Shown: one piece after another, positions 14,416 to 20,179 of the stretch | How the letters are laid out: every line of letters begins with the position of its first letter | How positions within the stretch are numbered: position 1 is the first letter of the stretch | NCBI GenBank assembly: GCA_964622305.1 | Contig: CAZUPR010000016.1 | Coordinates: 1-28,259, forward strand | Origin: SKKY01 sp964622305 | Lineage (GTDB): Bacteria > Bacillota > Peptococcia > Peptococcales > SKKY01 | Length of the DNA stretch: 28,259 bases | Reading direction: 5' to 3' | The notes under the pieces: generated by a model | Database searches by the model: none | The model's input: only the letters and a program-made list of their open reading frames with translations | Told to the model about the DNA's origin: nothing | Translations under genes and position numbers: made by a program

Positions 14416-15096
14416 TTAATTTATCTGAAACTTATAGCCAATTCCCCAAACTGTTTTTATTTCCCAGTTGTGATTGCCTTCAAATTTTTCTCTTAATCTC
14501 TTAACGTGAACATCTACTGTCCTGGTTTCGCCCTCATAATCATATCCCCAAACATTGCTTAAAAGCTGTTCTCTGGTGAAAACTTTGTTGGAATTTGAGG
14601 CTAAAAAAAAGAGTAATTCAATTTCCTTGGGCGGAATTTCTAAAATCCTGTCCTGGTAGGTAATTGTGTAATTGTTCATATTTATAAGGAGCTCTGGCAG
14701 CTCAATAATTTTTTCATCTTTTTCAGCAGGCTTTCCAGAAGTTCTTCTGATTACTGCCTTTATTCTGGCCAAAACTTCCTTGGGATCAAAAGGCTTAACT
14801 ATATAATCATCTGCACCAAGCTCAAGCCCCAGAACCTTATCAAAGGTTTCTCCCTTTGCTGTAAGCATAATAACAGGCAGATTTTTTTCTTTTCTTATAA
14901 TCTTAATAACATCGTAGCCATCCATTTCTGGAAGCATGATATCTAAAAGAATCAAATCAGGATTTTCCTGGTTAAGGTTCTTTAAAGCCTCCAGGGGGCT
15001 GGTATAACTGCTACAGAGAAATCCCTCTTTCTCAAGATAGAGTTTTAAGAGTTCGCTGATATTTACATCATCTTCAATAATCATTATTTTTTTCAT
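14416..15096 (-). CDS. OmpR/PhoB-family response regulator
   Basis: A 226-residue regulator. The receiver domain (1-120) has the acidic pair E8-D10 (IIEDD), phosphoacceptor D52 (ILLDIMLPEMDG), T79 and K101 (DDYIVKPFDP), all intact. The C-terminal winged helix (about 130-226) has the OmpR signature PPKEIELLFFLASNSNKVFT and RTVDVHVKRLREKF. It should be phosphorylated by the adjacent kinase and control transcription, probably of its own operon. It follows the lipoprotein gene by 6 bases. Confidence 0.95.
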   Translation of the reverse strand: MKKIMIIEDDVNISELLKLYLEKEGFLCSSYTSPLEALKNLNQENPDLILLDIMLPEMDGYDVIKIIRKEKNLPVIMLTAKGETFDKVLGLELGADDYIVKPFDPKEVLARIKAVIRRTSGKPAEKDEKIIELPELLINMNNYTITYQDRILEIPPKEIELLFFLASNSNKVFTREQLLSNVWGYDYEGETRTVDVHVKRLREKFEGNHNWEIKTVWGIGYKFQIN

Positions 15097-15102
15097 GATT
15101 TT

Positions 15103-15720
15103 TTATTCCCCTTTATAATTAAAGTAATTATAAATAGTAACTCCTATTGACTCCTGGCCGGGCTCAAGAAACTCAAAAGCTATTACATAGTCGCCAGCAT
15201 CATAATCAATGCCATAAAAGCCACTTTCTGTAATATCGCCAGAACTATCGGGCTGCCCTAAGACTGAACGGATTTCATCTTCAGTCATTCCTATTTCTAC
15301 ACCATAAGTTTTATATCCCTGGCCTGCAGTTAGGCCAATAACTTCTTCTGTATCCGGATCCATGTAAACTCCAAAATTACCATAAACATAGAGGTCGGCA
15401 CCTTGCCAGGGCATAATCTCTTCTGGCTCTCCCATTAGGCTGTAAACTCTTTCTCTGTTAATCCCAAATTTAATTTGACTGTCTGTAAACCTGCCCTCAG
15501 AAGCTTCCGGGAAAAGATGGATTCTGGATTCCCCTTCTTTTTGCTCAGAATTGTTTTCTTCAGTGTCTTTTTTAGAATCATCTTTATCCTTATCGGTAAC
15601 CTCTTCTTGCTTTGGGTCTGGATCAACTAGATCCTGGCCTTTCTGGTCATTTTTTTTACAACCAAAACCTGCAAAAAAGACTAAGGACAAAATTAAAAGA
15701 AATGCTAGAATTTTTTTCAT
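15103..15720 (-). CDS. Lipoprotein with two SmpA/OmlA-like repeats
   Basis: A 205-residue lipoprotein of unknown function. The signal is KKILAFLLILSLVFFAGFGC with C21, a slightly atypical lipobox (GFGC). A Lys/Asp/Glu-rich linker spans about 22-65. The globular part holds a duplicated motif: IKFGINRERVYSLMGEP (83-99) and VEIGMTEDEIRSVLGQP (141-157), the 'G.t...V...lG.P' pattern of SmpA/OmlA-like and related domains, which often bind envelope proteins. The ATG has GGAGGT seven bases upstream. It heads an operon with a two-component system and an HtrA protease, so it may be a sensor accessory or inhibitor of the kinase; that is inference. Confidence 0.85.
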   Translation of the reverse strand: MKKILAFLLILSLVFFAGFGCKKNDQKGQDLVDPDPKQEEVTDKDKDDSKKDTEENNSEQKEGESRIHLFPEASEGRFTDSQIKFGINRERVYSLMGEPEEIMPWQGADLYVYGNFGVYMDPDTEEVIGLTAGQGYKTYGVEIGMTEDEIRSVLGQPDSSGDITESGFYGIDYDAGDYVIAFEFLEPGQESIGVTIYNYFNYKGE

Positions 15721-15750
15721 TTTTTTACCTCCACTATTAGTTTCCTATAC

Positions 15751-15806
15751 TTTAAATAATATGATAAGAAATAGAAAATTTTCAATTCTTTAGTTTAAAT
15801 AATATG
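15751..15806 (-). repeat. 13-bp direct repeat CATATTATTTAAA in the operon promoter
   Basis: Two identical copies on the minus strand, at 15763-15751 and 15806-15794, start 43 bases apart (about four helical turns). The proximal copy covers the -10 box. OmpR-type regulators bind direct repeats, so this is a candidate autoregulatory site, though AT-rich repeats can arise by chance. Confidence 0.5.
15756..15785 (-). promoter_or_regulatory. Candidate promoter of the lipoprotein–two-component–HtrA operon
   Basis: TTGAAA (15785-15780) and TATTAT (15761-15756) are separated by 18 bases, both close to sigma-A consensus, about 35 bases before the lipoprotein ATG. The -10 box lies inside one copy of a 13-bp direct repeat. 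Confidence 0.55.
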
Positions 15807-15823
15807 TAAATATTTGAAAATCT

Positions 15824-15854
15824 AAAAAAGCCTTATTACCACCGGCAACAAGGC
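15824..15854 (-). terminator. Intrinsic terminator of RNase P RNA
   Basis: On the minus strand GCCTTGTT (15854-15847) and AATAAGGC (15837-15830) form a stem, followed by six T (15829-15824). It lies about 25 bases past the 3' end of rnpB. Confidence 0.88.
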
Positions 15855-15880
15855 TCTTTTAAAATTTATAAAGAGAAATT

Positions 15881-16211
15881 AACTAAGTCTGTAAGCCGGA
15901 TTCTGTCTTGATGATCATCTGTCTGGGATAAAAGTTACCTTTTACCTCTAGCAACCTACCCGGAAGCGGGACGGGCAACCCCATATGCTTCTCTACCAGG
16001 TCTTGCACCAGGTGGGGTTTACCTAGCAGCTTAGTCGCCTAAGCCCTGGTGCGCTCTTACCGCACCGTTGCACCCTTACCGGAAAACCGGCGGTATATTT
16101 TCTGTGGCACTATCCTTAAAGTCACCTTCACTGGCCGTTAACCAGCACCCTGCCCTCTGGTGTCCGGACTTTCCTCTGAATTTCTTCAGCGATCATCCAA
16201 CTTACTTAATT
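15881..16211 (-). ncRNA. rnpB: RNase P RNA (bacterial, type A-like)
   Basis: This RNA is the catalytic part of RNase P, which matures tRNA 5' ends. Conserved blocks in order on the minus strand are GAGGAAAGTCCGGACACC (P4 and region I), GGGCAGGGTGCTGG, GGTAAGGGTGCAACGGTGCG, GTAAGAGCGCACC, GGTAAACCCCACCTGG and the closing ACAGAATCCGGCTTACAG (region V). The ends pair as helix P1: AATTAAGT (16211-16204) with ACTTAGTT (15888-15881), with one G-U pair. Length about 331 nt is normal. The 5' end overlaps the last codons of the zinc-ribbon protein gene by about 10 bases. Exact ends may differ by a few bases. Confidence 0.96.
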
Positions 16212-16921
16212 TTTTCTTTTTTACCTACCAGTAGCCTGGAACAATTGTCACAATAGGTGATATCTCCATTCTCTACTGCCCTTAATTTTACTACAGAAAC
16301 CTCTAATCTGCAATGTGAACATTTACCCTTGTCCTCAATTACAGCAATTCCTGAGCCAGGATATTTTTTCATCATGGCTTTATATTTGTTATAATTTTCC
16401 TCAGATAATTGTGAAGCAAAATCTTCTATTCCTTTTTCTTTTTCTGCCAATAAAAGTTGATTCTCTTTTTCCCTTTCCTGAAAATCTTTTATCTTATTAT
16501 TAAAATCAAGCTTCTTTTCTTTAATATTTTCTCTTTCTCTGGATAGTTCTTCTTCTTTTTTTTCTGCCTGAGCAACCATTTCCAAATATTTTTCTTCATT
16601 GTTTCTCAGTAGTTCCTTTAACTCTTCAATGTTTTCTTTTATAGACTCTAACTCTTTAAAATTAGCCTTAGAATTTTGATAGAGATCCTTTTCTTTTCTT
16701 GCTATTTCTTCCACTAAAAGAGCATCTTCATCTTCTTTCTTTTTAATCATTTTTTGAAGCTGATCAACTTCTTCTTTATCAGCCTTAAAAGCTTTAATTT
16801 CTGCCTCAATGGATCTTTTTTCTGCTTGTAAATTTTTTCTTTTTTCATCTTCTTCTTTTTTATTGATAATTTGCTCTTTTTCTTTCTCCAAAAGCTGGAG
16901 GCTGTACATTTTCATATCCAT
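16202..16921 (-). CDS. C4 zinc-ribbon coiled-coil protein (DUF164/CdsZ-like)
   Basis: A 239-residue protein: residues 1-165 are almost entirely charged and form a long coiled coil (EKEKEQIINKKEEDEKRKNL and similar), followed by a C4 zinc ribbon with C201, C204 (CSHC) and C224, C227 (CDNC). The family sits next to nif3 in many Bacillota. Members have been proposed to act as nucleic-acid or ribosome-associated factors, but the role here is not proven. The ATG at 16921 has AAAGGAG 11 bases upstream. Its last codons contain the 5' end of rnpB, and the probable rnpB promoter is inside its zinc-ribbon coding region. It is separated from nif3 by a terminator. Confidence 0.92.
   Translation of the reverse strand: MDMKMYSLQLLEKEKEQIINKKEEDEKRKNLQAEKRSIEAEIKAFKADKEEVDQLQKMIKKKEDEDALLVEEIARKEKDLYQNSKANFKELESIKENIEELKELLRNNEEKYLEMVAQAEKKEEELSRERENIKEKKLDFNNKIKDFQEREKENQLLLAEKEKGIEDFASQLSEENYNKYKAMMKKYPGSGIAVIEDKGKCSHCRLEVSVVKLRAVENGDITYCDNCSRLLVGKKEKIK
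16222..16251 (-). promoter_or_regulatory. Candidate rnpB promoter inside the upstream gene
   Basis: On the minus strand GTGACA (16251-16246) and TAGGTA (16227-16222) are 18 bases apart, with a TG one base before the -10 box (extended -10). This would start RNA near 16215, close to the P1 5' end at 16211. The -10 box is only a partial match. Confidence 0.45.
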
Positions 16922-16942
16922 AAGAAAACACTCCTTTATAAA

Positions 16943-16978
16943 AATAAAAAAGGACAGGTAAAAATTTACCTATCCTTT
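16943..16978 (-). terminator. Intrinsic terminator after nif3
   Basis: On the minus strand a 14-bp stem, AAAGGATAGGTAAA (16978-16965) with TTTACCTGTCCTTT (16962-16949), with one G-U pair, leads into a T-rich run. The TAG stop of nif3 (16972-16970) lies in the first arm. The next gene starts only 22 bases later. Confidence 0.85.
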
Positions 16979-18085
16979 AAAATAAACAAATGGGTTTGTA
17001 TTAATTTTTGATACTAAAACTTCCACTTCATTTACGAAGTTAAGTTGTAAAAATTTACTTACCTTTTCTACTACTGGTCTTTCGCTTCCATAGTGACCAG
17101 CATCTACTACTATTAAGCCTAAATCTTTGGCATCCTGGGCATCGTGATACTTAACATCCCCGGTAAGGTAAAGGTCTGCCCCCTTACGCAGGGCTTCCTG
17201 GTAAAAATCCATACCTGAGCCTCCACATAGGGCAATCTTATAAACCAGGCTATCTAAATTGCCTGTATGTTTAATGGTATCTAAATGCAAGGCTTCCTGA
17301 ACTTTGCCAAGAAAGTCTTCTAAACTTGTTGGTTCTTGCAGGTAGCCTATCTTTCCCAGGCCAACTTTTTTGCCTTCATTGTAAAGAGGTATAATATCAT
17401 AAGCTGGTTCCTCGTAGGGATGGACTTCCAGCATAGCCTTAATAGCCCCTTCCAGCTTTTCTGTACTTACAATAGTCTCAATTTTTACTTCATCTACTTT
17501 TGTCAGTTCTTCAAGTTTACCTAAAAAAGGTTCTGTTCCCTGTAAAGGTTTAAAGTAGCCTTGGCCACTTATGTGAAAACTGCAATCAGAATAATTTCCT
17601 ATATGGCCAGACCCGGCTTGGGCAAGCGCTTCTCTTACCCTCCCCTCGTACTCTAGAGGAAGATTTACAGCAAGTTTTATATATTTTTCTCTCCAGCCTG
17701 AAGAAAGGATTGAAGTGTTTTTTAAATTTAAGAGATCAGCCAGGACATCATTTACCCCTCCATGTGCTGAATCAAGGTTAGTATGGGCAACATAAAGGGC
17801 AATATCATTTTTTATAAGCCCCTTAAGTAAACTACCCTTGGGAGAATCTGAGCTAAAAGAAGTAAGGGTTGCGTAAAAAGGATTGTGGTGGGTAAAGATC
17901 ATCTCTGCCCCCTGGTCAATTGCCTCTTGCAAAACCTCCTGGTTTAAATCAAGACTGACCAAAATCTTTTTAACTTCCTGGTTCCTTGAGCCTGTAAGCA
18001 AGCCAATTTTATCATTTTTCACAGCATACTTGCCTGGAACCCATTCTTCAATTTTTCTTATTATTTCAGCTACTCTGAGACTCAT
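16970..18085 (-). CDS. Nif3-like dinuclear metal-centre protein (YqfO type)
   Basis: A 371-residue protein of the Nif3/YqfO family, once listed as GTP cyclohydrolase I type 2; the true function is unsettled. The N-terminal half has FTHHNPFY (64-71) and VAHTNLD, the C-terminal half has GDVKYHDAQDA and DAGHYGSERPVVEKV, which supply the His, Asp and Glu ligands of a two-metal site. The middle insertion (about 130-235, with EVHPYEEPAYDI) is the extra domain found in the Bacillota form. The His-His pair is followed by Asn where Pro is usual (HHP). The ATG at 18085 overlaps the end of trmK by 20 bases, so the two are coupled. Confidence 0.93.
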   Translation of the reverse strand: MSLRVAEIIRKIEEWVPGKYAVKNDKIGLLTGSRNQEVKKILVSLDLNQEVLQEAIDQGAEMIFTHHNPFYATLTSFSSDSPKGSLLKGLIKNDIALYVAHTNLDSAHGGVNDVLADLLNLKNTSILSSGWREKYIKLAVNLPLEYEGRVREALAQAGSGHIGNYSDCSFHISGQGYFKPLQGTEPFLGKLEELTKVDEVKIETIVSTEKLEGAIKAMLEVHPYEEPAYDIIPLYNEGKKVGLGKIGYLQEPTSLEDFLGKVQEALHLDTIKHTGNLDSLVYKIALCGGSGMDFYQEALRKGADLYLTGDVKYHDAQDAKDLGLIVVDAGHYGSERPVVEKVSKFLQLNFVNEVEVLVSKINTNPFVYFKG

Positions 18086-18713
18086 CTAAATACCTGCCCA
18101 TTTCTACCCAATATTCACTATCTTTTGCATAAGCTTTGCTTCTGTTGTGTTCATAAAATTCTTTCAAAAGAGGATCTTTTTTTTCTAAAAGTCTCGGTCC
18201 CAGCCAAAGTTGCCAGGAGTTTAAACTTTCATTTTCCCCTTTCTTAACAATTATTATAGGGTAAAAACGCCCCTCTTCCAAGAGTAAATCTTCCTGGATA
18301 ATTTGTAAACCATGCTCAACCAAATATTTTCTCAGTCTTTCCCAGGCATTATTAGGTGATAAAACCAAATTCTCAACTCCGGAAAGAATGTCTTTATCTT
18401 CCTCAAGAATCTTAACCATGAGGCTGCCTCCCATACCGGCAAGAACAAGGCTATTAACCTCATATTCTTTTTTCAGAGCCCTAAGTCCATAACCCTGGCA
18501 AATTTCTGCCTGGCCATTTTCAATATATTTATATAAGTTTTTTCTGGCAAATTCAAGGGGTCCTTTATTCAGGTCGCAAGCATAAGCTTTTGATATTTTC
18601 TCTTCGTCCAAGAGATATTTTAGTAAATAGGCATGGTCAGTACCAATATCTGCCAGGACTGCACCCTCAGGAACCCAGGAAGCTATTCTTTTTAATCTTT
18701 CTGAAATTTTCAT
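18066..18713 (-). CDS. trmK: tRNA (adenine-22-N1)-methyltransferase TrmK
   Basis: A 215-residue class I SAM-dependent enzyme that methylates A22 of tRNA. The SAM site is VLADIGTDHAYL (20-31), followed by AYACDLNKGPLEFARKN and the family marks LVLAGMGGSLMVKIL and LSPNNAWERLRKYL. It is slightly shorter than the common 225-240. I chose the ATG at 18713, which has AAAGGTGAT upstream; an ATG at 18746 would add 11 residues encoded within the terminator hairpin and has no ribosome site. It overlaps nif3, its usual neighbour in Bacillota. The space between the upstream terminator and this start is too short for a standard promoter. Confidence 0.93.
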   Translation of the reverse strand: MKISERLKRIASWVPEGAVLADIGTDHAYLLKYLLDEEKISKAYACDLNKGPLEFARKNLYKYIENGQAEICQGYGLRALKKEYEVNSLVLAGMGGSLMVKILEEDKDILSGVENLVLSPNNAWERLRKYLVEHGLQIIQEDLLLEEGRFYPIIIVKKGENESLNSWQLWLGPRLLEKKDPLLKEFYEHNRSKAYAKDSEYWVEMGRYLDESQSS

Positions 18714-18735
18714 CAAATCACCTTTTTTTGCTGAT

Positions 18736-18766
18736 AAAAAAATCATCAGAGTTTCGTCTGATGATT
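18736..18766 (-). terminator. Intrinsic terminator of the tRNA cluster
   Basis: On the minus strand AATCATCAGA (18766-18757), loop CGAAAC and TCTGATGATT (18750-18741) form a perfect 10-bp stem running into seven T. It starts two bases after the CCA of tRNA-Val and ends 23 bases before trmK. Confidence 0.93.
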
Positions 18767-18768
18767 AA

Positions 18769-18844
18769 TGGTGGGCGATGACGGGATCGAACCGCCGACA
18801 TCTTGCTTGTAAGGCAAGCGCTCTCCCAGCTGAGCTAATCGCCC
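18769..18844 (-). tRNA. tRNA-Val (anticodon UAC)
   Basis: Acceptor GGGCGAT pairs with ATCGCCC, discriminator A, and CCA is encoded (18771-18769). The anticodon arm is TTGCC-TTACAAG type with anticodon TAC between GCTTGC and GCAAG; the T-loop is TTCGATC. Length is 76 with CCA. It is third in the cluster. Confidence 0.97.
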
Positions 18845-18850
18845 GAAATA

Positions 18851-18927
18851 TGGTGACGCGTACGGGATTCGAACCCGTGAATGCCAGCGTGAAAGGCTGG
18901 TGAGTTAAGCCGCTTCTCCAACGCGCC
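18851..18927 (-). tRNA. tRNA-Glu (anticodon UUC)
   Basis: Acceptor GGCGCGT pairs with ACGCGTC (one G-U pair), discriminator A, encoded CCA. The anticodon arm is CCAGC-CTTTCAC-GCTGG, giving anticodon TTC; the T-arm is ACGGG-TTCGAAT-CCCGT. Second in the cluster. Confidence 0.97.
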
Positions 18928-18949
18928 ATATTCTTAAGAGTATTATGGA

Positions 18950-19024
18950 TGGTGGGCCCACCTGGGATCGAACCAGGGACCACCCGGTTATGAGCCGGGG
19001 GCTCTACCGCTGAGCTATAGGCCC
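18950..19024 (-). tRNA. tRNA with CAU anticodon (elongator Met or lysidine-type Ile2)
   Basis: Acceptor GGGCCTA pairs with TGGGCCC, discriminator A, encoded CCA. The anticodon arm is CCCGG-CTCATAA-CCGGG. It is not an initiator, since position 1 pairs with 72. Both elongator tRNA-Met and the AUA-reading tRNA-Ile2 can have this loop; the body resembles Bacillota Ile2 slightly more. First in the cluster. Confidence 0.93.
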
Positions 19025-19044
19025 ATAATGTAACAACATTAGTT

Positions 19045-19073
19045 ATTATATATGCCATCCGCAGCACTGTCAA
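19045..19073 (-). promoter_or_regulatory. Perfect consensus sigma-A promoter of the tRNA cluster
   Basis: On the minus strand TTGACA (19073-19068), a 17-base spacer and TATAAT (19050-19045). All twelve box positions match consensus. Transcription would start near 19038, about 14 bases before the first tRNA, and the -35 box lies only 11 bases past the rpoD stop. Confidence 0.95.
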
Positions 19074-19084
19074 GAATAATTTGT

Positions 19085-20179
19085 TTAATCTAAGTAATCC
19101 TTTAATTTTTTGCTTCTGGAAGGATGTCTGAGCTTCCTTAGGGCTTTCGCTTCAATTTGACGAATTCGCTCTCTTGTAACTCCAAATTGTTTGCCTACTT
19201 CTTCCAGTGTTCTTGCCCGGCCATCATCAAGACCAAAACGCAATCTAAGAACCTTTTTTTCCCTGTCTGTAAGAGATTCCAAGACCTCTTCAAGTTGCTC
19301 TTTTAAAAGAACATAGGAAGCGCTGTCAGCAGGTGCCAGGGCATCTTCATCTTCAATAAAGTCTCCCAGATGACTGTCTTCTTCTTCACCTATTGGGGTT
19401 TCCAAAGAAACAGGCTCCTGGGCGATTTTCATAATTTCACGTACACGTTCTTCTGTAATATCCATTTCTTTGGCAATTTCTTCAGGGAAAGGTTCACGGC
19501 CCAGTTCTTGAAGGAGTTGCCTTTGGACCCTAACTAATTTATTAATTGTTTCTACCATGTGGACAGGGATTCTGATTGTACGGGCCTGGTCAGCGATAGC
19601 TCTGGTAATAGCCTGCCTTATCCACCAGGTAGCGTAAGTGGAGAACTTGAAACCCTTGGTGTAGTCAAATTTTTCTACAGCTTTAATAAGACCCAAGTTT
19701 CCTTCCTGAATGAGGTCAAGAAAGGACATGCCCCGGCCAACATATCTTTTAGCTATACTCACAACTAATCTCAGGTTAGCCTCACAGAGTTTTCTTTTTG
19801 CCTCTTCATCCCCGGCTTCCATACGGATTGCCAGCTCAACTTCTTCCTCACCAGTTAAAAGGTCAACCCTGCCTATTTCTTTTAGATACATGCGAACAGG
19901 GTCATCTACTGATACAGTTTCTGGAATAGAGAGGTCAACCTTTTCTTCCTCTTCATCATCGGAATCAACATCATGTTCCAGAATTTCTTCGTCTTCATCT
20001 GTGTCCAGAATTTCAATATCATGTTCGGCCAGAAATTCTATCATATCTTCTATTTGTTCAGGGCTGAGATCTGTTTTTTCGAATTTATCCTCAAATTCTT
20101 TTTGAGTTACGGTTTTTTCTTTTTTGGCCTTTTCAAAAAACTCGGCAAAACCTTTTATTGCTTGCAATTCTTCTTTCAA
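19085..20179 (-). CDS. rpoD: Primary sigma factor RpoD/SigA
   Basis: A 364-residue housekeeping sigma factor. Region 1.1 (about 1-75, ending in the acidic DTDEDEEILEHDVDSDDEEE), region 1.2 with DDPVRMYLKEIGRVDLLT, region 2 with NLRLVVSIAKRYVGRGMSFL and FSTYATWWIRQAITRAI, region 3 with RIPVHMVETINKL, region 4 with LTDREKKVLRLRFGL and the promoter-binding helix TLEEVGKQFGVTRERIRQIE. Length is standard for Bacillota. The start is TTG at 20179, overlapping the dnaG stop as TTGA, with AAGGGG 8 bases upstream. No terminator separates it from the tRNA cluster. Confidence 0.97.
   Translation of the reverse strand: MKEELQAIKGFAEFFEKAKKEKTVTQKEFEDKFEKTDLSPEQIEDMIEFLAEHDIEILDTDEDEEILEHDVDSDDEEEEKVDLSIPETVSVDDPVRMYLKEIGRVDLLTGEEEVELAIRMEAGDEEAKRKLCEANLRLVVSIAKRYVGRGMSFLDLIQEGNLGLIKAVEKFDYTKGFKFSTYATWWIRQAITRAIADQARTIRIPVHMVETINKLVRVQRQLLQELGREPFPEEIAKEMDITEERVREIMKIAQEPVSLETPIGEEEDSHLGDFIEDEDALAPADSASYVLLKEQLEEVLESLTDREKKVLRLRFGLDDGRARTLEEVGKQFGVTRERIRQIEAKALRKLRHPSRSKKLKDYLD

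Noticed and set aside
15881..16211. Plus-strand open frame overlapping the RNase P RNA (62 codons)
   Set aside because: Conserved RNase P RNA blocks and P1 pairing explain the stretch.
18714..18746. Upstream ATG extension of trmK
   Set aside because: The extra codons fall in the terminator hairpin and T run and lack a ribosome site; the ATG at 18713 matches the family start.
18765..19073. Minus-strand open frame of 102 codons across the tRNA cluster
   Set aside because: It covers three clear tRNA genes and their promoter.
19710..20105. 131-codon plus-strand open frame opposite rpoD
   Set aside because: Ser-rich product is the mirror of the Asp/Glu codons of sigma region 1.1; it is a shadow frame.
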